From: an uncultured Alphaproteobacteria bacterium
GTDB lineage: Bacteria > Pseudomonadota > Alphaproteobacteria > CAAHEQ01 > UBA3637
Reading direction: 5' to 3'
DNA length: 16,870 nucleotides
Assembly (NCBI GenBank): GCA_934203105.1
Contig: CAKPYQ010000022.1
Coordinates: 1-16,870 of the forward strand
In this document: one piece after another, positions 7,543 to 14,462 of the stretch
Layout of the letters: each line of letters starts with the position of its first letter
How positions within the stretch are numbered: the stretch's first letter is position 1
Notes under the pieces: generated by a model
Database searches by the model: none
What the model was told of the DNA's origin: nothing
What the model saw: the letters and a program-made list of their open reading frames with translations, nothing else
Made by a program: the position numbers and the translations under genes

Positions 7543-8565
7543 TTAACTGATCATTTCGTCCGCCTCATCGGCATCGGCTTTGATTTCAATTTCACCGTTT
7601 TGCGCCATCTTTTTTGCCGTATCAACAATCAACGATTGCGCGGCGTCAACATCCTTTAATCGCACAACCCCCAAAGCATCAATATCTTCCAATAACATCA
7701 AGCCTGCATTTTGCGACATATTGTCCAAAAACACAGCCTTTAAAGCTTCGGACGCCCCCTTTAATGCCATAGCAATTTTGGATCGATCCACTGCGCGCAA
7801 TACTTTTTGCAAGCTGTCACCGGACAAATGCATTAAATCTTCAAATGTAAACATTTGCGCACGAATATTTTCCGCCACTTCGCGGTTGCGTTCAAACAAC
7901 CCCGTCATTAAACGGTTTTCCGTATGCCGATCCAAACAATTAAAAATACCGGCAACCCGTTCGGACGCATCTTGGGTATCACCGACGGTCAAAGTTGCCA
8001 TAAAATCATTTTTAATCGTTTGTTCGATTTCGTCCAAAACGTCCTTTTGCACTTTTTCCAAATGCAACAAACGCATCACAACGTCCATCACAAAATTATC
8101 CGGCAAATAAGCCATTACTTTTGCGGCATATTCCGGCGACACACGCGCCAAAATAACCGCCACCGTTTGCGGATATTCATTTTTTAAGTAAGAGGCCAAA
8201 ACTTCTTCATTCACATTTTGCAACTTATCCCAAACCGTACGGCCGGCAGGCCCTTGCATTTCGCCGATAATTTCCGCCCGACGAGCCGCAGGCAATACTT
8301 GCGATAAAAACTTTTCAGTAATTTCAAACGTCCCCGTCACGGAAGCAGGAGCCGTTAAACGCGCACTGTATTCATTTAAAACTTGCTCGACAATATGCGC
8401 GTCCACCGTTCCAAGTCCGGCCATAGCCAAAGAAATATCACGAATTTCATCGTCTGTCATTTTCAAAAAAATGTCTTTGGTAACGCCTTCACCCATCGCC
8501 ATTAAAAAAATGGCGGCTTTTTCAACGCCCGACAGTTCCGAATAAGCCAAAGGTTTAGGATTCAT
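7543..8565 (-). CDS. fliG: FliG, flagellar rotor/switch protein with altered torque helix
   Basis: A full-length 340-residue FliG. It has the N-terminal FliF-binding domain (LSGVEKAAIFLMAMGE near 11-26), the middle domain with EYPQ at 130-133 (EHPQ in most homologues) and the C-terminal torque domain at about 239-328. In the torque helix, counted against E. coli numbering by eye, K264 is kept (K269), R281 is replaced by Asn (N286 in NMSQNAG), D288-D289 read Glu-Asp (293-294) and R297 is kept (R302). Arg at the 281 position is strongly conserved in FliG proteins. The gene overlaps the end of fliF by 11 bases, so the two are coupled. The acidic tail (KADADEADEM) is unremarkable. Confidence 0.95.
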   Translation of the reverse strand: MNPKPLAYSELSGVEKAAIFLMAMGEGVTKDIFLKMTDDEIRDISLAMAGLGTVDAHIVEQVLNEYSARLTAPASVTGTFEITEKFLSQVLPAARRAEIIGEMQGPAGRTVWDKLQNVNEEVLASYLKNEYPQTVAVILARVSPEYAAKVMAYLPDNFVMDVVMRLLHLEKVQKDVLDEIEQTIKNDFMATLTVGDTQDASERVAGIFNCLDRHTENRLMTGLFERNREVAENIRAQMFTFEDLMHLSGDSLQKVLRAVDRSKIAMALKGASEALKAVFLDNMSQNAGLMLLEDIDALGVVRLKDVDAAQSLIVDTAKKMAQNGEIEIKADADEADEMIS

Positions 8566-9430
8566 TTGATGTTTCTCCTTCGCTTTGACACAGCCAACTA
8601 CGCAACAAAGTCAATGTTTCATCGGGCTTTGTTTGCAGTAAGCTTTGCGCTTTTTTCAGCGCGTTCGGCGGGATTTTGCCTTCAACAGCATTTGTCGTTT
8701 GCGTTGCAGATCGGACCAATTCGGGATTGGTAAATGCCGGTAAAACAGCAGGAAGCGGTTCGATTTGCTCGGCGACAAGGCCGTTTTTAGTCATAATCAC
8801 ACCAAATAAAACAAATAACAAAATAATCGCAAAAACCAACAAAGACGGCGCCCATACCGTATTTGAAAAGAAGGAAACAGGTTGTAACGACGTTTCAATC
8901 ATTTCCAAAGTATCGCCTCTTGCCTGATCAAAGCCGACGGCTTGTTCGATCAATCGCCGCAAATGAGCGCCAAGGGCTTCCTCAGACGGCATATCTTGCA
9001 CATCAACCAATACAGCAACCGACAAACGTTTCACTTGCCCCGATGTTTTGCTGGTTGTCACGGTTTGCTTGGAATAAGCATACTCGACATTATCGCCTTG
9101 CGCCTTTGACAAAGCCGGATTATCAACGTCCAATAATTCTTGGGTCTGCTGGTTTTGCGCAAAGTCCAAATCGGCACGAACCGTTACTTTTGACTTGCCC
9201 TCGCCCAACCAACGATCCAATAAAGATTGCGCCGATGTCGTCAGCTCTTTTTCATAAGCTTGCCTTGCTTCTTGTAAAGAAACAATTTCATGCGGCGCGG
9301 CATTTTGTGGAATATTTCTTTGATTTTCGGGCAAAAAAACCGTAAAACATAAGAAAAAGGCCACGCCTAATGATAAGAATATCATCAGGATAAAAGCCCA
9401 TATTTTTATGTTCTTACCGGCGATTATCAT
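8555..9430 (-). CDS. fliF: Minimal FliF-like MS-ring protein lacking RBM1/RBM2
   Basis: A 291-residue protein, about half the usual FliF length of about 550. In order: short cytoplasmic start, membrane helix 1 (about 10-33), a region matching the C-terminal FliF domain RBM3 (about 50-182: EARQAYEKELTTSAQSLL, TVRADLDF, QVKRLSVAVLVDV), membrane helix 2 (about 193-213) and a cytoplasmic tail. The tail ends in TKPDETLTLLRSWLCQ, the helix that binds FliG. RBM1 and RBM2 are absent, and the beta-collar insertion inside RBM3 is cut to roughly 30 residues. The missing part is not hidden upstream: only 112 bases separate this start from rluD. The start has no strong ribosome binding site, and the downstream ATG at codon 16 is possible but would cut helix 1. 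First gene of the operon, overlapping fliG. Confidence 0.85.
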   Translation of the reverse strand: MIIAGKNIKIWAFILMIFLSLGVAFFLCFTVFLPENQRNIPQNAAPHEIVSLQEARQAYEKELTTSAQSLLDRWLGEGKSKVTVRADLDFAQNQQTQELLDVDNPALSKAQGDNVEYAYSKQTVTTSKTSGQVKRLSVAVLVDVQDMPSEEALGAHLRRLIEQAVGFDQARGDTLEMIETSLQPVSFFSNTVWAPSLLVFAIILLFVLFGVIMTKNGLVAEQIEPLPAVLPAFTNPELVRSATQTTNAVEGKIPPNALKKAQSLLQTKPDETLTLLRSWLCQSEGETSNES

Positions 9431-9542
9431 ATCTGTTTACCCAAAAAAACGTCATTTACCACATCTCATTATGGGCAAAGAAAGTGAATTTTTAGTTAAC
9501 AAGGGCTTTCTTTTTTTCTTGGTTTGTGCTACCTTTAAAGCC

Positions 9543-10478
9543 ATGACAGAAACAACGATTTTACATATTCAGGTGACAGACCCGCAAGACGTCGGATTGC
9601 GTGTCGATAAGTTTTTGAGTTTAAAGACTAATTTATCGCGCAACCGCGTTTTAAACTTAATCAAAGACGGGTGTTTAAATCCAAACACGCCGGCAGATTC
9701 GAAAACTTTTTTATCTCAACGTTTTGAATTAACCGTTCCGCCGGCACAAGATGCCGCACCCATGGCACAACAAATCCCGCTGGATATCTTATACGAAGAT
9801 GAAGATTTAATTGTTTTAAACAAACCCGCCGGAATGGTCGTACATCCGGCCGCCGGTAATTATTCCGGTACTTTGGTCAATGCTCTATTGGCGCACTGCG
9901 GAAATTCGTTGTCCGGAATCGGCGGCGTCAAACGCCCCGGTATCGTACACAGAATCGACAAAGAAACCTCCGGCGTTTTGGTTATTGCCAAAAATGATAT
10001 GGCTCATCAAAAATTATCCGAACAGTTTGCCGTTCACTCTATCCGGCGCGTTTACCAAGCTATCGTATACGGCTTTACGCCGCCCACCGGTACGATTCAA
10101 GGCAATATCGGACGCAGCCCGACCAACCGCCAAAAAATGGCTATCGTGACAAATGGGGGCAAACCGGCCGTCACACATTTTCGATTGATAAAGCCTTTGT
10201 TTAATGGCAAAGCCAGCCTAATTGAATGTCGCTTGGAAACGGGGCGCACACATCAAATTCGTGTTCACATGACATCGATCAAACACCCGCTTGTAGGGGA
10301 CAAAACCTATGGCAACCCGCCCAAAGGAACACCGGAAATCTTACGCCTTTTTCCGCGCCAAGCTTTACATGCGGCCGAATTGGGATTTATCCACCCAAGA
10401 AGCGGCAAGCAAATCCTTTTATCGGCGCCGATGCCACAGGATATGCAGCTGTTAATCCAAGCCTCAGACGTGCTTTAA
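9543..10478 (+). CDS. rluD: RluD-type 23S rRNA pseudouridine synthase
   Basis: A 311-residue pseudouridine synthase of the RluA family; RluD modifies helix 69 of 23S rRNA. An N-terminal S4 RNA-binding domain (about 18-65, LRVDKFLSL ... NRVLNLIKDG) is followed by the catalytic domain. The signature RPGIVHRIDKETSGVLVI puts the catalytic Asp at residue 139, and the later motifs ECRLETGRTHQIRVHM and HPLVGDKTYG are intact. The reading frame is open back to 9408, but that extension overlaps fliF and encodes no S4 sequence. The ATG at 9543 gives the standard length, though its ribosome binding site is weak. It is divergent from fliF. RluA or RluC specificity cannot be ruled out, but length and the motif context favour RluD. 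Confidence 0.92.
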   Translation: MTETTILHIQVTDPQDVGLRVDKFLSLKTNLSRNRVLNLIKDGCLNPNTPADSKTFLSQRFELTVPPAQDAAPMAQQIPLDILYEDEDLIVLNKPAGMVVHPAAGNYSGTLVNALLAHCGNSLSGIGGVKRPGIVHRIDKETSGVLVIAKNDMAHQKLSEQFAVHSIRRVYQAIVYGFTPPTGTIQGNIGRSPTNRQKMAIVTNGGKPAVTHFRLIKPLFNGKASLIECRLETGRTHQIRVHMTSIKHPLVGDKTYGNPPKGTPEILRLFPRQALHAAELGFIHPRSGKQILLSAPMPQDMQLLIQASDVL

Positions 10479-10588
10479 AAAGCAAGCAATCCAAGCCTAC
10501 AAAGCGTATAAAATCGGACATTGCTTTAATTCTTTAATAAGCGATGCGCCGCGTATGGTGGGCAAAATCACAGTGCCCCAAATGAAAG

Positions 10589-11347
10589 TCAGCGCCCCGA
10601 ATTGATTGTATGTTCGATAATAATCGGGTTTTCTTGATAAGTATATTTACCCGCGGGTTTTTGTGCCGTTTGAGCCATAGGGTTTGCCTTTGTTTTCGAC
10701 TTTGAAGATTGCTTCACATCATCGGGCAAAACGACTTGCGGATCCGCCTTATGTCGCGTCGATTCGGTTTGGTTATACCTGACCTTATTGTCCTTATTAT
10801 AATGGCCGACATCTTTGTTGTAATTGCCAACTTGTTTTAACGGATCATTCTCTTCTTCTTTTTTGGGCATCAAGTCCTTCAACCGTTGCAACAACGACGG
10901 TTTAGATTCGGATTTATCCCGATTGGCATTTTGTTGACCTTTGGATTTGGAATTGTTTTGAGCGCTCCACCGTGCAAGCGCCATCTCTGCGTCAGGGGCA
11001 AACGTGTAAACAGGGTGTTGTTCCACTCCGTGCGCGGTAGCAGGTCTGTCCTCAGTTCTGTCCGCCGTTTTTTGATGCGTGCGAGGCGTATAAGATTTAT
11101 GCGTCAACCCCGAAATAAACTTATTTCCGTTTGATGTAAAGCTTTCCCAATTCATCTGAGCAAACTGATACATTGCATAGGTAAAAATACCGGTTGCGAC
11201 TGTCCCAACGGCAAAACCAGAGATACCGCCCAATGCGCCGCCAAAAGCAACACACGCGGCCACGCCAACGCCCCAAATCGCGGCGTTACACAATAACTTT
11301 GCAAACCCGACAAGGCTGTCCAATAAAGCTTTTCCTTCAAAACGCAT
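10589..11347 (-). CDS. Unrecognised membrane-anchored protein with polar, low-complexity tail
   Basis: 252 residues, no family recognised. The N-terminal 65 residues contain two hydrophobic, Gly/Ala-rich segments (about 12-34 and 37-60) that probably form a membrane hairpin. The remainder is hydrophilic and Lys/Gln/Asn/Ser-rich, likely disordered or extended. It includes a basic patch (SLLQRLKDLMPKKEEE at 151-166) and a tandem heptad VGNYNKD/VGHYNKD at 173-186 followed by a weaker third copy NKVRYNQ. The start is well supported: AAGGAG lies five bases ahead of the ATG, and a near-consensus promoter sits 30 bases further up. It is transcribed on its own, convergent with rluD. No signal peptidase site or lipobox was seen. 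Confidence 0.75.
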   Translation of the reverse strand: MRFEGKALLDSLVGFAKLLCNAAIWGVGVAACVAFGGALGGISGFAVGTVATGIFTYAMYQFAQMNWESFTSNGNKFISGLTHKSYTPRTHQKTADRTEDRPATAHGVEQHPVYTFAPDAEMALARWSAQNNSKSKGQQNANRDKSESKPSLLQRLKDLMPKKEEENDPLKQVGNYNKDVGHYNKDNKVRYNQTESTRHKADPQVVLPDDVKQSSKSKTKANPMAQTAQKPAGKYTYQENPIIIEHTINSGR

Positions 11348-11376
11348 AAAAACTCCTTTTACTTTCCATATAAAGG

Positions 11377-11405
11377 ATTATACCACAAAAAAGCTGTTTT
11401 GTCCA
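11377..11405 (-). promoter_or_regulatory. Strong sigma-70-type promoter of the 10589-11347 gene
   Basis: On the minus strand TGGACA (11405-11400) and TATAAT (11382-11377) are separated by exactly 17 bases. The -10 is a perfect consensus and the -35 matches five of six. It lies in the 68-base gap behind the methyltransferase gene, so the unrecognised gene downstream should be transcribed independently and well. Confidence 0.8.
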
Positions 11406-11415
11406 GTTTATTTTA

Positions 11416-12447
11416 TCATTCTCGTTCCAACAGGCTAACGAGTTCTATATGTTCGGTAAAAGTAAATTGATCCACCGGTTGAATCCACTTTAAATGAAAT
11501 CCCCCGTCAAGCAAAATCCGACAATCCCGCGCAAAAGTAATCGGATTGCACGAAACCATAACCACGCGATGCACGCCGGACAAAGCCAGTTGTTCACATT
11601 GAGCTTTTGCCCCCGCGCGCGCCGGATCCAAAACAACCGTATCGTATTCACTCAATTCGCTTGATAAAACCGGCACACGGAATAAATCGCGCACCTCGGC
11701 ACAAATATTTTGCTTTTTCAACACATCAATCGATTCGGCCGTAATATCCATTCCGCACACTTTTTTACCCGCCAAAGCCATTGGCCGCGTAAAAGTCCCA
11801 AGCCCGCAAAACAGATCTAAAACTTTTTTGGACAAAGCGCACGCTTTTAACACCAAATCGACCAAAACTTTTTCGCCCTCGACACTCGGTTGCATAAATA
11901 CGTTCGGCGGAAAAGGCAATGTGCAAGCTTGATATAAAACTGTCCCGTCATAAATAAAACGCGCTACCTTATTTTCTTGACAAAATTGCGTTACCATTTC
12001 CAAAAACATCACATCTTGTGTAATGTCTTTGGGGGCTTTTTTATGAAAGCGTTTTTGTTGGCCTCGTTGCGGAACGACGGTTATATCCGCTCCCCATTCT
12101 GTCATTAAAACCGCCAAATCTCCGCTGCTTGGCAAATGCTTTGCCAAAGCTTGTAACGACGGCAACAACGCTTCCAATGCCGGCGTTAAAACCAAACACG
12201 ATTGGATCTGGATAATTTGATGACTGCGCGACGCATTAAAGCCTAAACGCCCGTTTTCATACGCAAATGTGGCACGCCGACGGGTATGAGCGCCGACTTC
12301 AATCATCGGCAAAATCGGCATATCAATGCCTTCGTGGTTCAGCGCGTTTTGAATAAAATCCATTTTCAATGCGCGATAGTCGGCTTTGGATAAATCCTGA
12401 TACCGACAACCGCCGCATTTACCAAAATAAGGACAAATATCACTCAT
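11416..12447 (-). CDS. Fe-S SAM-dependent RNA m5U methyltransferase (TrmA/RlmD family)
   Basis: A 343-residue class I SAM methyltransferase that makes 5-methyluridine in RNA. The N-terminal CPYFGKCGGC (Cys 5, 11, 14) with Cys84 (IQIQSC) forms the [4Fe-4S] site seen in RlmD. The SAM motif is VLDLFCGLGTF (209-219), VVLDPARAGA (271-280) follows, and the catalytic Cys300 lies in VVMVSCNPITFARD. The C-terminal EHIE segment supplies the probable general base. There is no TRAM domain ahead of the cluster, unlike E. coli RlmD (433 residues), which is common in alphaproteobacteria. Whether it acts on 23S rRNA or tRNA cannot be decided from sequence. Its start overlaps the stop of the upstream membrane protein gene by four bases (ATGA), so they are translationally coupled. 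Confidence 0.92.
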   Translation of the reverse strand: MSDICPYFGKCGGCRYQDLSKADYRALKMDFIQNALNHEGIDMPILPMIEVGAHTRRRATFAYENGRLGFNASRSHQIIQIQSCLVLTPALEALLPSLQALAKHLPSSGDLAVLMTEWGADITVVPQRGQQKRFHKKAPKDITQDVMFLEMVTQFCQENKVARFIYDGTVLYQACTLPFPPNVFMQPSVEGEKVLVDLVLKACALSKKVLDLFCGLGTFTRPMALAGKKVCGMDITAESIDVLKKQNICAEVRDLFRVPVLSSELSEYDTVVLDPARAGAKAQCEQLALSGVHRVVMVSCNPITFARDCRILLDGGFHLKWIQPVDQFTFTEHIELVSLLERE

Positions 12448-13202
12448 TTTTTCTTCTGTTCTTTTTTATCAGCACCGGCAAGGGCTTTTTCTTTGGCGTT
12501 GATTTTTGCTACATAAAATCCCGCCAAAACCGCATTGAATATTGCCGTATAAAACAGTAAAAAGTATGGGACTAAAACAGCAATTGCCAATGTCCACATC
12601 GATATGGAATAGCTTTGCGCCAATGCGATAATCCCGGACGACACATAAAACCAAACAAGATAGGACAAGGCTGCAAAGAACGTAAATGAAAAGCACGCAC
12701 CGGCATTGCGTTTAAAGAACGTCCAGAGCCCATCCATAAAAGACAATTCAACAGGCTTTGAAATCAACAGTAATGTAAAGGGAATAATGATGAACAACAA
12801 ATAAAGCACCGTATACGCATTAAAGAAATACGGCACATCGAAAAGGTCATACCAAGCGCTAAAAGCCAACAAAATAATTAAAGGCAAGTTGATAAAAACA
12901 AATCGGCAAGTAATCCGAACTCCCGCGACAAAGGAGGCTTTAAAATCAATCGGCTTTAACACATTTTGAACGGATTGTGTTGCGCGCACGGCCACCAAAA
13001 ACAAATAACCGGCGAACCAGATTTTTAACACGATGCCAATCAATTCCATAACAACCAAATTCCATGTTGCGACATCGACTTGATCAAGAACGACAGCACC
13101 CGCGAAATAACCCGCGGCACCATTCCACAACAAAAAAACGCCAAACCACATCAACAATGGCCAACCAAAAGATTTTTTTAACAATTCACTTACTGTTTTC
13201 AT
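12444..13202 (-). CDS. Unrecognised polytopic membrane protein, about six helices
   Basis: 252 residues, no family recognised. Hydrophobic segments at about 14-36, 47-72, 98-118, 128-148, 168-194 and 202-232 suggest six membrane helices. A Lys-rich cytoplasmic tail ends in KKEQKKK, which fits a cytoplasmic C-terminus. No signal peptide, catalytic motif or transporter signature was seen. AAAGGA lies seven bases ahead of the start. It sits 13 bases after the larger membrane protein gene and overlaps the methyltransferase gene by four bases, so the three form one transcription unit. The two membrane proteins share general hydrophobic composition, but I could not align them convincingly. Confidence 0.82.
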   Translation of the reverse strand: MKTVSELLKKSFGWPLLMWFGVFLLWNGAAGYFAGAVVLDQVDVATWNLVVMELIGIVLKIWFAGYLFLVAVRATQSVQNVLKPIDFKASFVAGVRITCRFVFINLPLIILLAFSAWYDLFDVPYFFNAYTVLYLLFIIIPFTLLLISKPVELSFMDGLWTFFKRNAGACFSFTFFAALSYLVWFYVSSGIIALAQSYSISMWTLAIAVLVPYFLLFYTAIFNAVLAGFYVAKINAKEKALAGADKKEQKKK

Positions 13203-13215
13203 TTTATATCCTTTC

Positions 13216-14349
13216 TTACAAATGATGGAAAAAATTATCTTGCGTATTATTTTTGTGTTCGGTCAAATATTCGTTATACAACGTATCAATTCGACGCAAT
13301 TTTTCGGGATTGCTTTCTTTGATGTCTTTGGCGGGCGACTTATTAAAGCGCAACACATACGCGGCAGAAGCAAACAAGTACGCCAAAACCGACCAAAAAG
13401 CAAACCACAAAAAGAAAAAGCAAAAATAAAGTATGCTGACGACCAAAAAATACAATAAATAATTATTGAAAAACGGCATACCCAATGTCCAGGCGAAAAA
13501 AGCAATACCTAAACCAATCACGAACAACGGCATCATAAAAATCCACCGCACCGATGAACAAATAGCCGTCCACAACAAATAACCGATACAAACAAAAAAG
13601 CATACATATAAAGAATCGGCTTGCCAATAAAGCAATCCCAAACCAACCAAGCCGATAATCAACACGGCGTTATCCAAAATGATTTTAAAAATAAGCTCAA
13701 AAACCGTCGTCAAGTGTTTGAAAAAAGGCACCGGATTTAACAAAGACAAAAAAGAAAACCGCTCGACCAAACGCAAAAACACATAAATAAAGTAAAATGC
13801 CGCCGCGGTCGAAAAAAGAGCAAACTCGACGCCGGAAAACGGAAAACGATAAGTCGGAGACAATCCGACAACCGTCGATGCGACAAAGCTGAAACCAGAC
13901 TTTAACATTTTATCAAAAAAGATATAAAGCCCGCCCAACAACGGCGACAACAGCAACATAATTTTTGTCAATGTAATAAAAAAGAATTGTGCCGTAAAAT
14001 GCTTGGGCTGATTAAATAAAGCTTTTTTGGCCACGACCAATTCAAAGGCAAAATACGATATCCCCAAAAAGAAAAACAAAAAGCACGCGATCAGCGTTTT
14101 TCGAAACAGCCACCCCCAAAATAAAGGATTGTTGAGCACATATGCAATTTGTCCCAACGCGCTTATTGCCGTTGCAGATCCGCTGGGGGCTTGCAACCAA
14201 CCTTTAAACAGCGTACACAACGCAAAATGGTTTTGCATAGAACAAATCACCAATATCAAAAAAATCAGCATAACCATCGCGGCGCAAAACGCACCGAGCA
14301 AGCTTTTCTTTTGCAGCGAATAAGCCAATGCATCATAAAAAGACAACAT
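13216..14349 (-). CDS. Unrecognised polytopic membrane protein, about nine helices
   Basis: 377 residues, no family recognised. Strongly hydrophobic and Phe-rich, with segments at about 18-38, 80-106, 122-145, 176-195, 226-242, 246-264, 269-288 and a long stretch at 297-333 that could hold two helices. A polar C-terminal tail of about 40 residues (NPEKLRRIDTLYNEYLTEHK) follows. A TTG two codons upstream also opens the frame, but it touches the ribosome binding site directly. The ATG at 14349 has GGAG six bases ahead and is the better start. It is the first gene of a minus-strand operon driven by the promoter at 14371-14399. No transporter or enzyme motif was recognised. Confidence 0.8.
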   Translation of the reverse strand: MLSFYDALAYSLQKKSLLGAFCAAMVMLIFLILVICSMQNHFALCTLFKGWLQAPSGSATAISALGQIAYVLNNPLFWGWLFRKTLIACFLFFFLGISYFAFELVVAKKALFNQPKHFTAQFFFITLTKIMLLLSPLLGGLYIFFDKMLKSGFSFVASTVVGLSPTYRFPFSGVEFALFSTAAAFYFIYVFLRLVERFSFLSLLNPVPFFKHLTTVFELIFKIILDNAVLIIGLVGLGLLYWQADSLYVCFFVCIGYLLWTAICSSVRWIFMMPLFVIGLGIAFFAWTLGMPFFNNYLLYFLVVSILYFCFFFLWFAFWSVLAYLFASAAYVLRFNKSPAKDIKESNPEKLRRIDTLYNEYLTEHKNNTQDNFFHHL

Positions 14350-14370
14350 ACGCAACTCCTTTTTTTGTTC

Positions 14371-14399
14371 ATATTAGCAAAAAGTCTTGCTTTTTTCAA
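14371..14399 (-). promoter_or_regulatory. Sigma-70-type promoter of the membrane-protein/methyltransferase operon
   Basis: On the minus strand TTGAAA (14399-14394), a 17-base spacer and TAATAT (14376-14371) lie about 22 bases before the start codon. It is back-to-back with the lysS promoter, with nine bases between the two -35 boxes. Confidence 0.72.
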
Positions 14400-14408
14400 A
14401 TAAAATTG

Positions 14409-14436
14409 TTGACGATTTCAAAAAAAATGATAAGAT
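14409..14436 (+). promoter_or_regulatory. Sigma-70-type promoter of lysS, extended -10
   Basis: TTGACG (14409-14414), a 16-base spacer and TAAGAT (14431-14436) preceded by TGA, an extended -10 element. It stands about 27 bases ahead of the lysS ATG. Confidence 0.6.
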
Positions 14437-14462
14437 TTAAACAAATGAAAGGATTTATAATT

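Noticed and set aside
7580..8187. Long plus-strand open frames inside fliG
   Set aside because: They are antisense shadows of a clear full-length FliG and encode low-similarity, serine-rich sequence without start signals.
9408..9542. Upstream extension of rluD
   Set aside because: The extra 45 codons overlap fliF on the other strand and add nothing like an S4 domain; the ATG at 9543 gives normal RluD length.
10479..10588. Terminator between rluD and the convergent unknown gene
   Set aside because: Only a weak AAAGCAA/TTGCTTT pairing with a long loop was found and no proper T-run, so no terminator is called.
12369..12560. Plus-strand frame between the methyltransferase and membrane protein genes
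   Set aside because: Antisense to two well-supported coupled genes; no ribosome binding site.
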